Shown here one piece after another: positions 9,203-18,712 of a DNA stretch of 50,449 bases. The notes below the pieces were generated by a model. The model was not told where the DNA came from. It worked only from the letters and a program-made list of their open reading frames with translations, and did not search any database. Source of the stretch: an uncultured Opitutaceae bacterium (GTDB lineage: Bacteria; Verrucomicrobiota; Verrucomicrobiia; Opitutales; Opitutaceae); assembly GCA_903891325.1 (NCBI GenBank), contig CAITEC010000093.1, positions 1 to 50,449 on the forward strand, given 5' to 3'. A program made the translations under genes and the position numbers. Position 1 is the first letter of the stretch; each line of letters opens with the position of its first letter.

Positions 9203-10089
9203 AAGGAGTGCCGGTAGGCCCCGAAGCCCGATATCCTGGCCAGCGCCTCGAATGTCGCCAGCGCGGCCGGAAAGACGTCGGCGCGTCCCGGGGTGAGCCC
9301 GGGGACCTCACGCCGCTCCGCGAGGCTCATCGCGCCGAGGCTCTCCAGGGCGCCGCTGATCCGGGCGAGGGGAATGACCGCCTCGGTCTCCCCGAGGGGA
9401 ACGCCGGGGCGGCCGGCCAGGACGGCGCGCAGAGTGGCGAGCGTCCCGCCCGTGCCCACGACGGTCGCCGAGGCCGGGATCGCGAGCCCGGCCCTGTCCA
9501 GCTCGAGCCGCACCTGCGCGGCGATCGCCCGGCCCGCGGCCGGTTCGAAGGGGCGCGAGGGATCCGCCACAAAGGCCTCGGTGAGGCGCACGCACCCGAG
9601 CTGCAGGCTCGCCGCGCGCACGATTTTCCGGCCGGCGAATTGCAGGCATTCCAGGCTCCCGCCCCCCAGGTCGACGACAAAGAAGTCATCGAGTCCCGCC
9701 AGGGCGGGATCGCAAAGCAGCCCCCGGCCGATGAGCCCGGCCTCCTCCATTCCCGACAGGATCCGCACGGTGCGGCCGGTCGCCGAGCGGATCCGCGCGC
9801 AAAAGTCCGGGCCGTTGGCCGCGTCGCGGACCGCGCTGGTGGCCACCAGGAGCGTGGCGGCCGGGGAGTGCTGTTCGGCGTCGCCGAGGAGCGTCCGGAT
9901 CGCCGCCAGGCCGCGCGCCATGCCTTCCTCGCCCAGGCGCGGTTCCCCGGCGCCGATGCCAGCGCTGATCCGCGCCTCGATCGAGCGCATCAGGAGCGCG
10001 ACGGGGCGGCCGTCGGCCGAGCGGCCGGCGACCAGGACCTTGATCGTGTTGCTCCCGATGTCGACGACCGCGACGGATGGCCAGCTCAT
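9154..10089 (-). CDS. Ppx/GppA-family phosphatase (short form)
   Basis: This 311-residue member of the exopolyphosphatase / guanosine pentaphosphate phosphatase family has an actin-like ATPase fold. The phosphate-binding loops are VVDIGSNTIKVLV near the N-terminus and VVDLGGGSLE in the middle. The acidic motif ATSAVRDA and the SGMEEA segment are also standard. It lacks the C-terminal HD-like extension of full-length Ppx, as many single-module bacterial homologues do. The start was set at MSWPSVAVVDIG (10089); the open frame continues to 10218, but that would run into rsmI. It lies 31 bases after rsmI on the same strand. Hydrolysis of polyphosphate or pppGpp is inferred; sequence does not discriminate. 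Confidence 0.9.
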   Translation of the reverse strand: MSWPSVAVVDIGSNTIKVLVAGRSADGRPVALLMRSIEARISAGIGAGEPRLGEEGMARGLAAIRTLLGDAEQHSPAATLLVATSAVRDAANGPDFCARIRSATGRTVRILSGMEEAGLIGRGLLCDPALAGLDDFFVVDLGGGSLECLQFAGRKIVRAASLQLGCVRLTEAFVADPSRPFEPAAGRAIAAQVRLELDRAGLAIPASATVVGTGGTLATLRAVLAGRPGVPLGETEAVIPLARISGALESLGAMSLAERREVPGLTPGRADVFPAALATFEALARISGFGAYRHSFYNLRWGVAAEALGAG

Positions 10090-10120
10090 GGCCCCAGCGA
10101 TAACACGGCGGCGGCGGCCT

Positions 10121-10831
10121 TTACAACTCGAACCCGTCCGGAGCAACCAGCAGGACGAACTCGCCGCGGTGGCTCGACGCGGCCAGGCGCGCCCGAACGT
10201 CCCCGGCGGGCCCGACAAGGAAGGTCTCGTGCAGCTTGGTGATTTCCCGGGCGATGCAGATCACCCGCGCGGGACCGAGGGTCGCCACGAGGTCGTCCAC
10301 GGCCTTGCCGATCCGGTGGCAGCTCTCATACAGGACGATCGTATAGCCGAATTCGCGGTGTTTCTCGAAGAATGCCAGCCGCGCGGCGGATCGCGGCGCG
10401 AGGAAGCCGGCGAAGAGGAAGCCGTTGGTCGGCAGCCCGCTGGCGCTGAGCGCCGCGACCAGGGCGCTGGGCCCCGGCACCGGCACGACCGGGATTCCCC
10501 TGCGGCGGCAGGCGCGCACGAGCCTGAACCCCGGATCGCTGATCCCGGGCGTGCCCGCGTCGCTCACCAGGGCGAGGGACTTGCCGTCCGCGAGCATGCC
10601 CGCAAACCGCTCCGCCGCCTCGACCTCGTTGTGCTCGTGGTAGGCGGCCATCCTGCGGCTGATCCCGAGCCGGGCGAGCAGGGCGCCGGTGGTCCGCGTG
10701 TCCTCGGCGACGACCCAGTCGACGGCCCCGAGGATGGCCCTCGCGCGCTCCGTCAGGTCGGCCATGTTCCCGACCGGCGTCGCGACCACGTACAGGTGGC
10801 CGGCAAGCGGGGTGAGCGAGGCGTTTTCCAA
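10121..10831 (-). CDS. rsmI: 16S rRNA (cytidine-1402-2'-O)-methyltransferase RsmI
   Basis: The tetrapyrrole-methylase-fold methyltransferase RsmI methylates the ribose of C1402 in the 16S rRNA decoding centre using SAM. Hallmarks in order are LYVVATPVGNMADLT, EDTRTTGALL, LVSDAGTPGISDPGF, VPGPSALVAAL, and GFLFAGFLAPR with an Arg-rich helix. No ATG lies in the right place. The frame is open further upstream, but conserved sequence begins at LYVVATPVGN, so I propose a TTG start at 10831 (about 236 residues). The product is at the short end of the family, lacking most of the C-terminal extension of the E. coli protein. The lipoprotein gene upstream ends 28 bases away. Confidence 0.92.
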   Translation of the reverse strand: MENASLTPLAGHLYVVATPVGNMADLTERARAILGAVDWVVAEDTRTTGALLARLGISRRMAAYHEHNEVEAAERFAGMLADGKSLALVSDAGTPGISDPGFRLVRACRRRGIPVVPVPGPSALVAALSASGLPTNGFLFAGFLAPRSAARLAFFEKHREFGYTIVLYESCHRIGKAVDDLVATLGPARVICIAREITKLHETFLVGPAGDVRARLAASSHRGEFVLLVAPDGFEL

Positions 10832-10859
10832 TTCGGGGGAAACCGAGCCCAGGGGATGC

Positions 10860-11024
10860 TCAGTGGCCCGCCGGGCCCGACATGCCCGGAAGCGTGTTCT
10901 CCCAGCTGCTCGGCTGCGCCCACGGGATCGACGAGTCCTTCTGCGTCTGCATCGAGCAGCCGCCCAGCACCCCGCCGACGACAATGAGGAGCAGCCCGAG
11001 AGGGAGGAGCTTCGTGAGTTTCAT
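10860..11024 (-). CDS. small lipoprotein, 54 residues, conserved-looking
   Basis: A very short gene begins MKLTKLLPLG. A textbook lipoprotein signal peptide has a hydrophobic core LLLIVVGGV and lipobox LGGC with the lipidated Cys23. The mature peptide is only about 32 residues, polar, with a SIPWAQPSSWENTLPGM stretch containing two tryptophans and prolines. I recall this W-x-x-P-x-x-W-E pattern from small Verrucomicrobia lipoproteins but cannot name a family. It sits between pgi and rsmI on the same strand, with short gaps (51 and 28 bases), so it is probably in their transcript. A purine-rich GGAGGAG-like stretch lies within its own 5' coding region and not upstream of ATG. Function unknown; outer-membrane or inner-membrane anchoring is inferred from the lipobox. 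Confidence 0.72.
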   Translation of the reverse strand: MKLTKLLPLGLLLIVVGGVLGGCSMQTQKDSSIPWAQPSSWENTLPGMSGPAGH

Positions 11025-11075
11025 GGATTGCGGAGAGAGTAGCGCAGCGGCCGCGCGAGGCAAGCGGAAGGTGCT

Positions 11076-12638
11076 TCAGGCCCCGTAAACGCTCCGGTGC
11101 CACGGCTCCCGGGAGGTCTTTGCCGCCGCGCCGTTCGCGCTGAGGTGCTCAAGGATCTTGAACGCGAGCTCCGGGTCGCCGCCCACAGCGGCGGCGATTT
11201 CGTCGGCCGTGAACGTCCGCCCGGGCGCCGCCTTCAGCGCGGCCTCGATCCGGAGCTTGAGGGCGATCACCCCGGCGGCCGCCTTCTTGCCCGCCTCGAC
11301 CCCCGGCTGGTCGTAGGCGTTGATCCCGACCAGCGAGGCGTAGAGCCCGACCACCCTCTCGTAGAGGGCGATCAGCATGCCCACGGAGCGCGGGGAGACA
11401 TCGGGAAGGGTGAGTGTCACCGACCAGCGGTTCTTCTCGCTCAGCGCGTCGCGGGTTCCCAGCAGGAAACCCTGCAGGTAGTCGCCCGAGGTGACGCCCG
11501 GGTCCACCTCGAAGCGGGGGCCCGACCGGTCCCGGAGGACCTCGATGAAGGTCACGAAGAAATTATTCACCCCGTCGCGGAGCTGCTGGACGTAGGCGTG
11601 CTGGTCCGTGGACCCCTTGTTCCCGTAGACGGCGATCCCCTGGTTGACGACCGCCCCGGCGAGGTCGCGCTCCTTTCCCAGCGATTCCATGACGAGCTGC
11701 TGCAGATACCGGGAAAAGAGGAGCAGGCGGTCCTTGTAGGGAAGGACGACCATGTCCCGGCTTCCCCGGCCGTCGGTCGCAAAATACCACATGAGCGCCA
11801 GGAGCGCGGCCGGATTCTCGCGGACAACGGGGCGGCGGGTCCGCTCGTCCATCGCGGCCGCCCCGGCCAGGAGCGCATCGCAGTCGATGCCCTGCAGGGC
11901 GGCCGGCAGGAGCCCCACCGCGCACATTTCCGAGGTCCGGCCGCCGACCCAGTCCCACATCGGGAACCGGGCGATCCATCCGTCGCGGAGGGCGGTCTCG
12001 TCGAGGCGCGACCCGGCGCCGGTGACCGCGACAAAATGCCGGCGGTAGTCGAGCCCCGCCGCCGTGAACGCCGCCGCCGCCTCGAGCTGCCCGTTGCGCG
12101 TCTCCGCGGTCCCGCCCGACTTTGAAATGACGACGACCAGGGTCTCGGCCAGGCTCCCGCCCAGGGATGCCAGGACCCCGTCCATCCCGTCCGGGTCGGT
12201 GTTGTCGAAGAACGAGGGCGCGAGCCGGTCCCCGCCCGGCCGGCCCAGGGCGTGGGCGACAAACTGGGGGCCCAGCGCCGAGCCGCCGATGCCGATCACC
12301 AGGAGCCGGGTGAATTTTCCCCGCGGGCCGGCGACGGCGCCGGAGTGGACGGAGGCCGCGAACGCCCTGATGGCCGCCAGCGTCGATGTGATCTCGGCGG
12401 ACTGCGCCGGGGTCGGGGAGAGCGCGGGCGCCCGCAGCCAGTAATGGCCGACCTGGCGCTTCTCATCGGGATTGGCGATCGCGCCGCCCTCGAGCGCGGC
12501 CATGTCCGCAAAGGCCTTCCGCATCCGCGGCTCCATGCGGCCGATGAAGTCGGCCGGGAAGGGAATCCGGCTGATGTCCAGGCCGAAGCCGAGGGCCGGG
12601 TCCTGGAAGTAGCATTCCTTGAAGCGGTCCCAGGGCAT
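11076..12638 (-). CDS. pgi: glucose-6-phosphate isomerase
   Basis: This 520-residue phosphoglucose isomerase interconverts glucose-6-phosphate and fructose-6-phosphate in glycolysis and gluconeogenesis. The two SIS sugar-phosphate sites are seen as [13 protein letters not shown] and [33 protein letters not shown] is the family signature with the active-site His, and GVEAGKKAA near the C-terminus carries the catalytic-region Lys. Length fits the long bacterial form that keeps a divergent N-terminus. The start is 11 bases from the ilvD stop, so ilvD-pgi-lipoprotein-rsmI-ppx probably form one minus-strand transcription unit. Confidence 0.95.
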   Translation of the reverse strand: MPWDRFKECYFQDPALGFGLDISRIPFPADFIGRMEPRMRKAFADMAALEGGAIANPDEKRQVGHYWLRAPALSPTPAQSAEITSTLAAIRAFAASVHSGAVAGPRGKFTRLLVIGIGGSALGPQFVAHALGRPGGDRLAPSFFDNTDPDGMDGVLASLGGSLAETLVVVISKSGGTAETRNGQLEAAAAFTAAGLDYRRHFVAVTGAGSRLDETALRDGWIARFPMWDWVGGRTSEMCAVGLLPAALQGIDCDALLAGAAAMDERTRRPVVRENPAALLALMWYFATDGRGSRDMVVLPYKDRLLLFSRYLQQLVMESLGKERDLAGAVVNQGIAVYGNKGSTDQHAYVQQLRDGVNNFFVTFIEVLRDRSGPRFEVDPGVTSGDYLQGFLLGTRDALSEKNRWSVTLTLPDVSPRSVGMLIALYERVVGLYASLVGINAYDQPGVEAGKKAAAGVIALKLRIEAALKAAPGRTFTADEIAAAVGGDPELAFKILEHLSANGAAAKTSREPWHRSVYGA

Positions 12639-12649
12639 CGTTGCGCCTT

Positions 12650-14350
12650 TCAGAGTTTCTTGTCGGTGACCGCGCCCTCGGAGGCGCTGGACACGAGCCG
12701 GGCGTACTTGGCGAGGACCCCGCGCGTCTCGCGCGGCTTGCGCGGCTTCCAGGCCCTGAGCCGGGCCTTTATCGCCGCGGCGGGCAGGTCGAGCGTCAGC
12801 ACGTTGGCGACCGCGTCGATCACGATCGGGTCCCCATTGCGGACCACGGCGATCGGTCCGCCCACCGCCGTTTCAGGGGTGATGTGACCGACCACGAAGC
12901 CGTGGCTTCCGCCGGAAAAACGGCCGTCGGTGATCAGTGCCACGTCCTTGCCCAGGCCCTTTCCGACGATCGCGCTGGTCGGCGAGAGCATTTCCCGCAT
13001 CCCGGGCCCGCCGACCGGACCCTCGTGGCGGATCACGATCACATGGCCGGCCTTCACCCGGCCCCCGAGGATGGCGCGCAGGGCGGCCTCCTCCGACTCA
13101 AAGACGATGGCGCGCCCGGAAAAGCGCAGCCCCTCCTTGCCCGAGATCTTCGCCACGGCGCCGCCCGGCGCGAGGTTTCCGTAGAGGATCCGAAGATGGC
13201 TGTCGGGCTTCACCGGGTTCGAGAAGGGGCGCACGACGTCCTGGCCCGGGGGGTAGGGGGGAGCGTCCCGAAGATTCTCGGCGACGGTCCGGCCGGTCAC
13301 CGTCAGGCAGTCGCCATGGAGAAGTCCCCTGTCCAGCAGCATCTTCATCAGCGGGGGAAGCCCGCCGATCCGCGACAGGTGGGCCATCCCGTACTTCCCG
13401 GACGGCCGCAGGTCGGCAAGCACGGGGACCCGCTTTCCGATCCGCGCGAAGTCGTCGATGGAGAGCCTCACCCCGGCCTCGTGGGCCAGGGCCAGCAGGT
13501 GAAGCACCGCGTTGGTGGAGCCGCCCAGGGCGATCACCACCGTGATCGCGTTCTCAAAGGCCTTCCGCGTCATGATGTCGCGGGGCCGTATCCCGGCCTT
13601 CAGGAGCGCGAGGGCCGCGGCTCCCGCGCGGCGGCAGTCCTCCCGCTTCTCCGGGCTGATCGCGAGCTGCGCGGAGCTGTTGGGCAGGCTCATCCCGAGG
13701 GCCTCGATCGCCGAGGCCATCGTGTTCGCCGTGTACATCCCGCCGCAGGAACCCGGGCCGGGAATCGCGCAGTCCTCGACCTTCTTCAGCCCGGCGCTGT
13801 CCAGATTGCCGGCCGCGTGCTGCCCGACCGCCTCGAACACCGAAACGATGTCGCACTCGCGCTTCGAGTCCGGGTGGATCCCGGGAAGGATCGTTCCCCC
13901 ATAGACGAAGACGCCCGGGCGGTTCAGCCGCGCGAGCGCCATCACGCAGCCGGGAATGTTCTTGTCGCATCCGCCGATCGCCACGACGGCGTCGAAGCCC
14001 TCGGCGCCGGCCACCGTCTCCACGGAGTCGGCGATCACCTCGCGCGAGACGAGCGAATAGCGCATGCCGGGCGTCCCCATGCTGATCCCGTCGGAAACGG
14101 TGATCGTGCCGAAGATGATCGCCTTTCCGCCCGCCGCGTTGGCGCCCGCCTCCGCCTCCCGGGCGAGCTGGTCGATGTGCATGTTGCAGGGCGTGACCAT
14201 GCTCCAGGTGGAGGCGACGCCCACGATCGGCTTGCTGAAGTCACCGTCGGCAAAACCCACCGCGCGCAGCATCGAGCGATTGGGCGCGCGGTCGGCCCCG
14301 TCGGTCACGACGGAGGAGTGGGGGCGGAGGGAGTCGGCTCGTTGGCTCAT
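12650..14350 (-). CDS. ilvD: dihydroxy-acid dehydratase
   Basis: This iron-sulfur dehydratase of branched-chain amino acid synthesis converts 2,3-dihydroxy-isovalerate and 2,3-dihydroxy-3-methylvalerate to the 2-keto acids. At 566 residues it has the usual length. The three cluster cysteines are Cys55 in VTPCNMHI, Cys128 in [10 protein letters not shown] and Cys202 in [31 protein letters not shown] near the C-terminus is the family signature. The IlvD/Edd family also contains 6-phosphogluconate dehydratase and sugar-acid dehydratases, but the motif set and length match IlvD. It is divergent from scpB, with a 105-base gap that presumably holds both promoters. No other ilv or leu gene is present nearby. 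Confidence 0.95.
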   Translation of the reverse strand: MSQRADSLRPHSSVVTDGADRAPNRSMLRAVGFADGDFSKPIVGVASTWSMVTPCNMHIDQLAREAEAGANAAGGKAIIFGTITVSDGISMGTPGMRYSLVSREVIADSVETVAGAEGFDAVVAIGGCDKNIPGCVMALARLNRPGVFVYGGTILPGIHPDSKRECDIVSVFEAVGQHAAGNLDSAGLKKVEDCAIPGPGSCGGMYTANTMASAIEALGMSLPNSSAQLAISPEKREDCRRAGAAALALLKAGIRPRDIMTRKAFENAITVVIALGGSTNAVLHLLALAHEAGVRLSIDDFARIGKRVPVLADLRPSGKYGMAHLSRIGGLPPLMKMLLDRGLLHGDCLTVTGRTVAENLRDAPPYPPGQDVVRPFSNPVKPDSHLRILYGNLAPGGAVAKISGKEGLRFSGRAIVFESEEAALRAILGGRVKAGHVIVIRHEGPVGGPGMREMLSPTSAIVGKGLGKDVALITDGRFSGGSHGFVVGHITPETAVGGPIAVVRNGDPIVIDAVANVLTLDLPAAAIKARLRAWKPRKPRETRGVLAKYARLVSSASEGAVTDKKL

Positions 14351-14455
14351 GCCGGTGAAGTGATGCGCGGCCCGGGTCCGGAGACAAGCAGGAACGCCCC
14401 GTCCACTTCAGGATTGTCCCGCGGCCGGGGAGGCCATTCACTCGCCCCACTCCCC

Positions 14456-15223
14456 ATGGCGTTCAATCTGAAAAAGGTCCTCAAGGCGCTCCTTCTCTCT
14501 TCAAGCCAGCCGCTTGCGGTGAAGGACATCCAGGCCGCCTTCACCCGCTACCACGAGGGCGCCGCGCCGGCCGCGACCCCGGGGGCGCCGGAGGAGGCCT
14601 CCCCGGCGCCCGACGGCGCCGAGGTGTTCGCCGAGCCCCCCGACGACGCCGAGCTTTACACCGACGTCCCCTCCCTGGTCACCCTCACGCAGATTCGCGA
14701 GGCCATGGATGCGATCGGCGCCGAGCTGCGCGCGGCCGACGACGGGCTGCTGCTGATCGAGGCCTCGGCCGGTTACCGCGTGGTCACCGCGCCGCGCTTC
14801 GCCCGCTGGGTTCGCGTCCTGCGCCAGGAGTCGCCGCCGCTCAAGCTGAGCCAGTCCTCGCTCGAGACGCTGGCGGTCGTCGCCTATCGCCAGCCGGTCA
14901 CCCGCACGGAGATCGAGACGATCCGCGGAGTCTCCGCCGAGGCGGGGCTCAACCGGCTGCTGGAGCGCGAGCTCATCCACATCGCGGGGCGCGCCGAGCT
15001 TCCCGGCCGCCCCCTCCAGTACGGGACGACCGACCGCTTCCTCGAGTTTGTCGGGGTGAAGTCCCTCGACGAGCTTCCCGCATCCGACGTGCTGACCTCG
15101 CGCCAGATCGACGAGTGGCTCCGCACGGCCGCAAACCCCGACGCGCCCGGCGACCGCGAGATGGGCCTTTCCGAGGAGGCCGCGCCCGACGCGGCCCCGG
15201 CGGCCCCGGCCCCCCAGCCATGA
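14456..15223 (+). CDS. scpB: segregation and condensation protein ScpB
   Basis: ScpB is the winged-helix kleisin-associated subunit that works with ScpA and SMC in chromosome condensation. The second winged helix is clear: LKLSQSSLETLAVVAYRQPVTR, EIETIRGVSAEAGLNRLLER and RPLQYGTTDRFLEFVGVKSLDELP are standard. The N-terminal winged helix is interrupted at about residues 33-65 by a low-complexity Ala/Pro/Glu/Asp insertion. The C-terminal tail after about residue 220 is acidic and Ala/Pro-rich. The 255-residue product starts MAFNLKKVLK; no SD precedes it, only a C-rich leader (CCCCACTCCCC). pheA overlaps its stop as ATGA. scpA is not in the window. Confidence 0.94.
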   Translation: MAFNLKKVLKALLLSSSQPLAVKDIQAAFTRYHEGAAPAATPGAPEEASPAPDGAEVFAEPPDDAELYTDVPSLVTLTQIREAMDAIGAELRAADDGLLLIEASAGYRVVTAPRFARWVRVLRQESPPLKLSQSSLETLAVVAYRQPVTRTEIETIRGVSAEAGLNRLLERELIHIAGRAELPGRPLQYGTTDRFLEFVGVKSLDELPASDVLTSRQIDEWLRTAANPDAPGDREMGLSEEAAPDAAPAAPAPQP

Positions 15224-16299
15224 GCCTCGGTCCCCTCCGCGAGCAGATAGACGCGCTCGACGCGCGCCTCGTCGAGCTGATCAACCAGCGCCTCGCGCTA
15301 GCCGTGGAGATCGGACGGATCAAGCGGCAGACCGGCGCGGAGATCTACGTGCCCGAAAGGGAGGACGCTGTCCTGCGCAAGGTCTCCGAGCGCAACCAGG
15401 GCCCGATCCGGGCGGAGGCGCTCCGCGCCATTTACCGGGAGATCATGTCGGCGGCGATCGCGGTCGAAAAGCCGCTGCTGGTCGCCTACCTCGGCCCCGA
15501 GGCCAGCAACACGCATGCGGCGGCGATCAAGAAGTTCGGCGCGAGCGTCGAGTACCGCCCGATGGGCGGGATCTCCGACATCTTCACCGCCGTCGAGAAG
15601 TCCGAGGCCGACCTGGCGGTCATCCCCGTGGAAAACTCGACGGAGGGCAGCGTCCGCGAGGCCCTGGACTGCCTGGTGGAGAGCGACCTGAAGATCGTCG
15701 GGCAGGTCTACCTCGACATCAGCCACGCGCTGATCACCCGGGCCCCGCTTGAGAAGGTGCTCCGCGTCTACTCGAAGGACCAGGCGCTGGCCCAGTGCCG
15801 GCGCTGGCTCCAGCGCCACCTGCCCCAGGCCCAGCTTGTCGACGCGCCGAGCACCTCGCGGGCCGTCCAGATCGCCAGCGAGGACCCCGCCGCGGCGGCC
15901 GTGGCGACCGAGCTGGCGGCGGAAACCTACGGCATGCCCGTGGCTGCGCGGAACATCCAGGACCAGTCGGACAACGCGACGCGATTTTTTGTCCTGGGAC
16001 GCAAGGCGGCCGGGCCGGTCGGCGGCGGAAAGGACGTGACCAGCCTGCTCATATCGCTTGGCGACGAGGCGTCGGCGCATTCCGGCTCGCTGCTGAAGAT
16101 GCTCCAGCCCTTCTCGAAGCGGAAGATCAACCTCTCGAAGATCGAGTCGCGCCCGAGCAAGAAGCGGGCGTGGGACTATTATTTCTTCATCGACGCGACG
16201 GGGCACCACGACGACCCGGAGATGAAGGCCGCCATCGCGGACCTCCGGAAGTTCTGCCCCCGCGTGAAGTGGCTCGGGAGCTATCCGTCGGCGAACTGA
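15220..16299 (+). CDS. pheA: bifunctional chorismate mutase / prephenate dehydratase (P-protein)
   Basis: This two-step phenylalanine-biosynthesis enzyme makes prephenate from chorismate and then phenylpyruvate. It has 359 residues and three domains. An AroQ-type chorismate mutase lies at about 1-90 (REQIDALDARLVELINQR, then GRIKRQ). Prephenate dehydratase follows at about 95-275 (YLGPEASNTHAAA, IPVENSTEGSV, and Thr254-Arg255-Phe256 in NATRFFVLG). A C-terminal ACT regulatory domain at about 285-357 contains LKMLQPF and IESRPSKK, the ESRP phenylalanine-binding motif. Feedback inhibition by Phe is therefore expected. The start at MSLGPLREQ overlaps the scpB stop by four bases. Confidence 0.96.
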   Translation: MSLGPLREQIDALDARLVELINQRLALAVEIGRIKRQTGAEIYVPEREDAVLRKVSERNQGPIRAEALRAIYREIMSAAIAVEKPLLVAYLGPEASNTHAAAIKKFGASVEYRPMGGISDIFTAVEKSEADLAVIPVENSTEGSVREALDCLVESDLKIVGQVYLDISHALITRAPLEKVLRVYSKDQALAQCRRWLQRHLPQAQLVDAPSTSRAVQIASEDPAAAAVATELAAETYGMPVAARNIQDQSDNATRFFVLGRKAAGPVGGGKDVTSLLISLGDEASAHSGSLLKMLQPFSKRKINLSKIESRPSKKRAWDYYFFIDATGHHDDPEMKAAIADLRKFCPRVKWLGSYPSAN

Positions 16300-16315
16300 G
16301 CGGACGGGACCAGCG

Positions 16316-17209
16316 ATGGCCGGGACGATCGACAGCCACGTCCACCTCTACCCCCCGGAGGTGAACGCGGACCCCGGGGGATGGGCCGCCGCCCAGGGGG
16401 AAGCGCGGTGGGCCGGTCTCTGCCTGCGACGGCGCCGCGACGGCGCGGCGGTCCAGGGATTCCCGGGGCTCGACGGGCTTCTGGCGGCCATGGACGCGGC
16501 GGGCGTGGACCGCGCGGTGCTGCAGGGCTGGTATTGGCAAAACCCCGCGTCCTGCGCGCGGCAGAACCGGTTTTATGCCGCCTGCATCCGGGACCATCCC
16601 GACCGGCTCTCCGCCGTCGCCACCTTTCACCCGGGCGGGGGCCGGGAGGCAGCCCTGCTGGAGGTGAGGCGCGCCTGGTCCGAGGGTCTCCGCGGGCTGG
16701 GAGAGCTCTCGCCCCACTCGCAGGGATACGCGGCGCGGGACCCGGTCTTTTCCGAGGTGCTCGCGGAGGCGGCGGCCCTCCGCCTGCCGGTCACCCTCCA
16801 CGTCACGGACCCGGCGGGCCGCGCCTACCCGGGGCGCGTGGAAACCCCCCTCGCGGACTTTGTCAGGCTGGCGGCCGACCACCCCGGCGTCCGTTTTGTC
16901 CTCGCGCACTGGGGCGGGCTCCTGCCGCTGCGCCTCCCCGGCGCGGCGGCGCCGTCGAACATTTACTACGACACGGCCGCCTCCCCGCTGGTCGCCGATC
17001 CCGGGATCTGGCGCCGCTTCATCGGCGCGGTGGGGGCCGACCGGGTCCTCTTCGGTTCCGATTTCCCGCTGAACAACCACCCGGGCCTGGACCGCGAGCC
17101 GGGGATGGAGCGCCTGCTGGCGGAGGCCCGCGGCGCGGGCCTCCGCGGGGAGGAGCTCGGCGCGCTGCTCGGTGGAAACGCCGAAAAACTTTTCTGCAAC
17201 CCGGGGTGA
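16316..17209 (+). CDS. amidohydrolase-family (Amidohydro_2) metal-dependent hydrolase
   Basis: This 297-residue TIM-barrel hydrolase is related to the aminocarboxymuconate-semialdehyde decarboxylase / Amidohydro_2 group. The metal-binding motif is DSHVHLYPPE at the N-terminus. A histidine in VTLHVTD, LAHWGG and the C-terminal LFGSDFPL aspartate complete a one- or two-metal site. The length suits the family. Sixteen bases separate it from pheA, so it could share that transcript, but no role in phenylalanine synthesis is implied by sequence. The substrate is unknown. After it, 17210-17302 contains an imperfect GGGGG...CCCCC inverted repeat but no T run. Confidence 0.85.
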   Translation: MAGTIDSHVHLYPPEVNADPGGWAAAQGEARWAGLCLRRRRDGAAVQGFPGLDGLLAAMDAAGVDRAVLQGWYWQNPASCARQNRFYAACIRDHPDRLSAVATFHPGGGREAALLEVRRAWSEGLRGLGELSPHSQGYAARDPVFSEVLAEAAALRLPVTLHVTDPAGRAYPGRVETPLADFVRLAADHPGVRFVLAHWGGLLPLRLPGAAAPSNIYYDTAASPLVADPGIWRRFIGAVGADRVLFGSDFPLNNHPGLDREPGMERLLAEARGAGLRGEELGALLGGNAEKLFCNPG

Positions 17210-17302
17210 GATTCACGGTCCGTCGGTGGGGGGAGATTTTCTGGATTGCCAAGCCCGCGGAAATCCCCCGCTCTAGCCCTTCTTTCACCAACCCCGCCAT
17301 CG

Positions 17303-18712
17303 ATGCCGATCCGAATCACCCCGCCCGCCCAGCGGGCAGGCCGCGGGCTTCTTCTCCTCGCCCTGCTGTCCCTGGCAGCCCCCCTGCGCGCGACCGAGCC
17401 CGCGGTCGCCGGTACGATGCCCGAGGACTACCTCCCGGGCCTGCAGGGGATCCTGGACCGGGCGCTGCACCAGTCCCCGAGCATGATCGCCGCCGAGCTC
17501 CTGGTTGCCGTCGCCGATGCGCAGCGCGGGATGAGCGGGGTCGCGCCGCTGCTGCCCAACATCGCGGTGGGCCCGGCATACGGCAAGTCCGTCGAGACCG
17601 TCTCCGGGAACAGCGGCGCGAGCAACGGGGAAAACGGCCTGGTCTACAGCGGCACGATCCGCCAGAACCTGTTCCAGTGGGGCCGCCTGAAGGACCAGCT
17701 TGAGGTCCAGAAGACCGCGGAGCTGATCGCCGAGCGGAACTACGCGGAGGCCTACCGGGGCTTCGCCGGCACGCTGCGCCGGGAGTACATGGCGCTGGTG
17801 GTGCAGGGAACCGACCTGCGCAACGCGCGCAACCAGCTCGACGCGAGCCGCGAGTCCCTTGCCGTCGCGCGCGACAGCCTGAAGCGGGGCGCGATAGCGC
17901 AGAGCGACATCGGTCCGGTCGAGCTCGATGCCGATGAACGGCAGCTCGGGGTCGACAGGGAGGACCAGGCCTTCGCCTTTGCGCGGCGCACGCTGGCCCG
18001 CCAGGTCGGGATGACGGACATCCCCGAGGCGTCGATTCCCGCCGGGATACCGGCGCCGCGCTACGCCCCGGAGACGGCCAACCGCCTCCTCGCCGCCCTC
18101 ATGGGCGACGGGGCCCGGGGCACCTACCAGGCCCAGGTCGCATCCCTGAACATCCGCCAGGCGGACCTGAACTACCGGATGGCGCGGGTGCAACTCCTCC
18201 CGCAGTTCTTCGCGACCGCCGGGATCAGCCAGCAGAACAACACCTACGCCACCGCCCAAAGCGTCCAGCAGACCCTGGTCACGAACAAGAGCTACTACGT
18301 CAACGCCAACTGGACGCTCTTCGACGGCCTGGAGACCCATTGGGCCAAGGTCCAGGCCCTTGCCTACAAGCGGTACTGGGAGCGCCAGCTCGAGATAGCC
18401 ACGGAGAACGCGCTGGACCAGGCGGAGAATTCCCGCCGGGGCGTCGATTTCGCCTGGCGCGCCCTGCAGATCGCCGACCGCCTGCACGCGATGGCCGATG
18501 GCTACTTCCATCACGTCCAGTCCGAGTTCAAGCTGGGGAATGCGCCGCGCGACGCCTTCGTCGCGGCCGGAAACTCGCTCTACGTGAGCGAGACGGCGCT
18601 CGACAGCGCCCGCGCCGACTTTCTCTCCTCCTGGGGCGATTTCGTGTCGCTTGCCGGCGCGGACCCGGCGATGAACAGCCTGCCCATCCATTATGTCCGC
18701 AACCTCCGTTAA
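17303..18712 (+). CDS. TolC-family outer-membrane efflux protein
   Basis: This 469-residue outer-membrane channel of the TolC/OEP family would form the exit duct of the export machine encoded by the next three genes. A signal peptide is visible (Arg-rich start, hydrophobic LLLLALLSLAAP, cleavage near LRATEPA). The mature protein shows two OEP repeats with long amphipathic helices, including QNLFQWGRLKDQ in the first half and ANWTLFDGLETHWAKVQA in the second, the matching beta-hairpin/helix junctions. The start is ATG at 17303, preferred over an upstream TTG at 17246 that would precede the signal peptide with unneeded sequence. The 3' end overlaps the adaptor gene by 20 bases. Confidence 0.9.
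   Translation: MPIRITPPAQRAGRGLLLLALLSLAAPLRATEPAVAGTMPEDYLPGLQGILDRALHQSPSMIAAELLVAVADAQRGMSGVAPLLPNIAVGPAYGKSVETVSGNSGASNGENGLVYSGTIRQNLFQWGRLKDQLEVQKTAELIAERNYAEAYRGFAGTLRREYMALVVQGTDLRNARNQLDASRESLAVARDSLKRGAIAQSDIGPVELDADERQLGVDREDQAFAFARRTLARQVGMTDIPEASIPAGIPAPRYAPETANRLLAALMGDGARGTYQAQVASLNIRQADLNYRMARVQLLPQFFATAGISQQNNTYATAQSVQQTLVTNKSYYVNANWTLFDGLETHWAKVQALAYKRYWERQLEIATENALDQAENSRRGVDFAWRALQIADRLHAMADGYFHHVQSEFKLGNAPRDAFVAAGNSLYVSETALDSARADFLSSWGDFVSLAGADPAMNSLPIHYVRNLR

Noticed and set aside
12641..14455. long plus-strand open frame opposite ilvD leading into scpB
   Set aside because: The part before 14456 is antisense to conserved ilvD sequence and has no recognisable protein features; only the scpB part is real.
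17228..17269. GGGGG-ATTT / AAAT-CCCCC inverted repeat before the TolC gene as a terminator
   Set aside because: The stem needs a 2-base bulge, the loop is long, and no T run follows.
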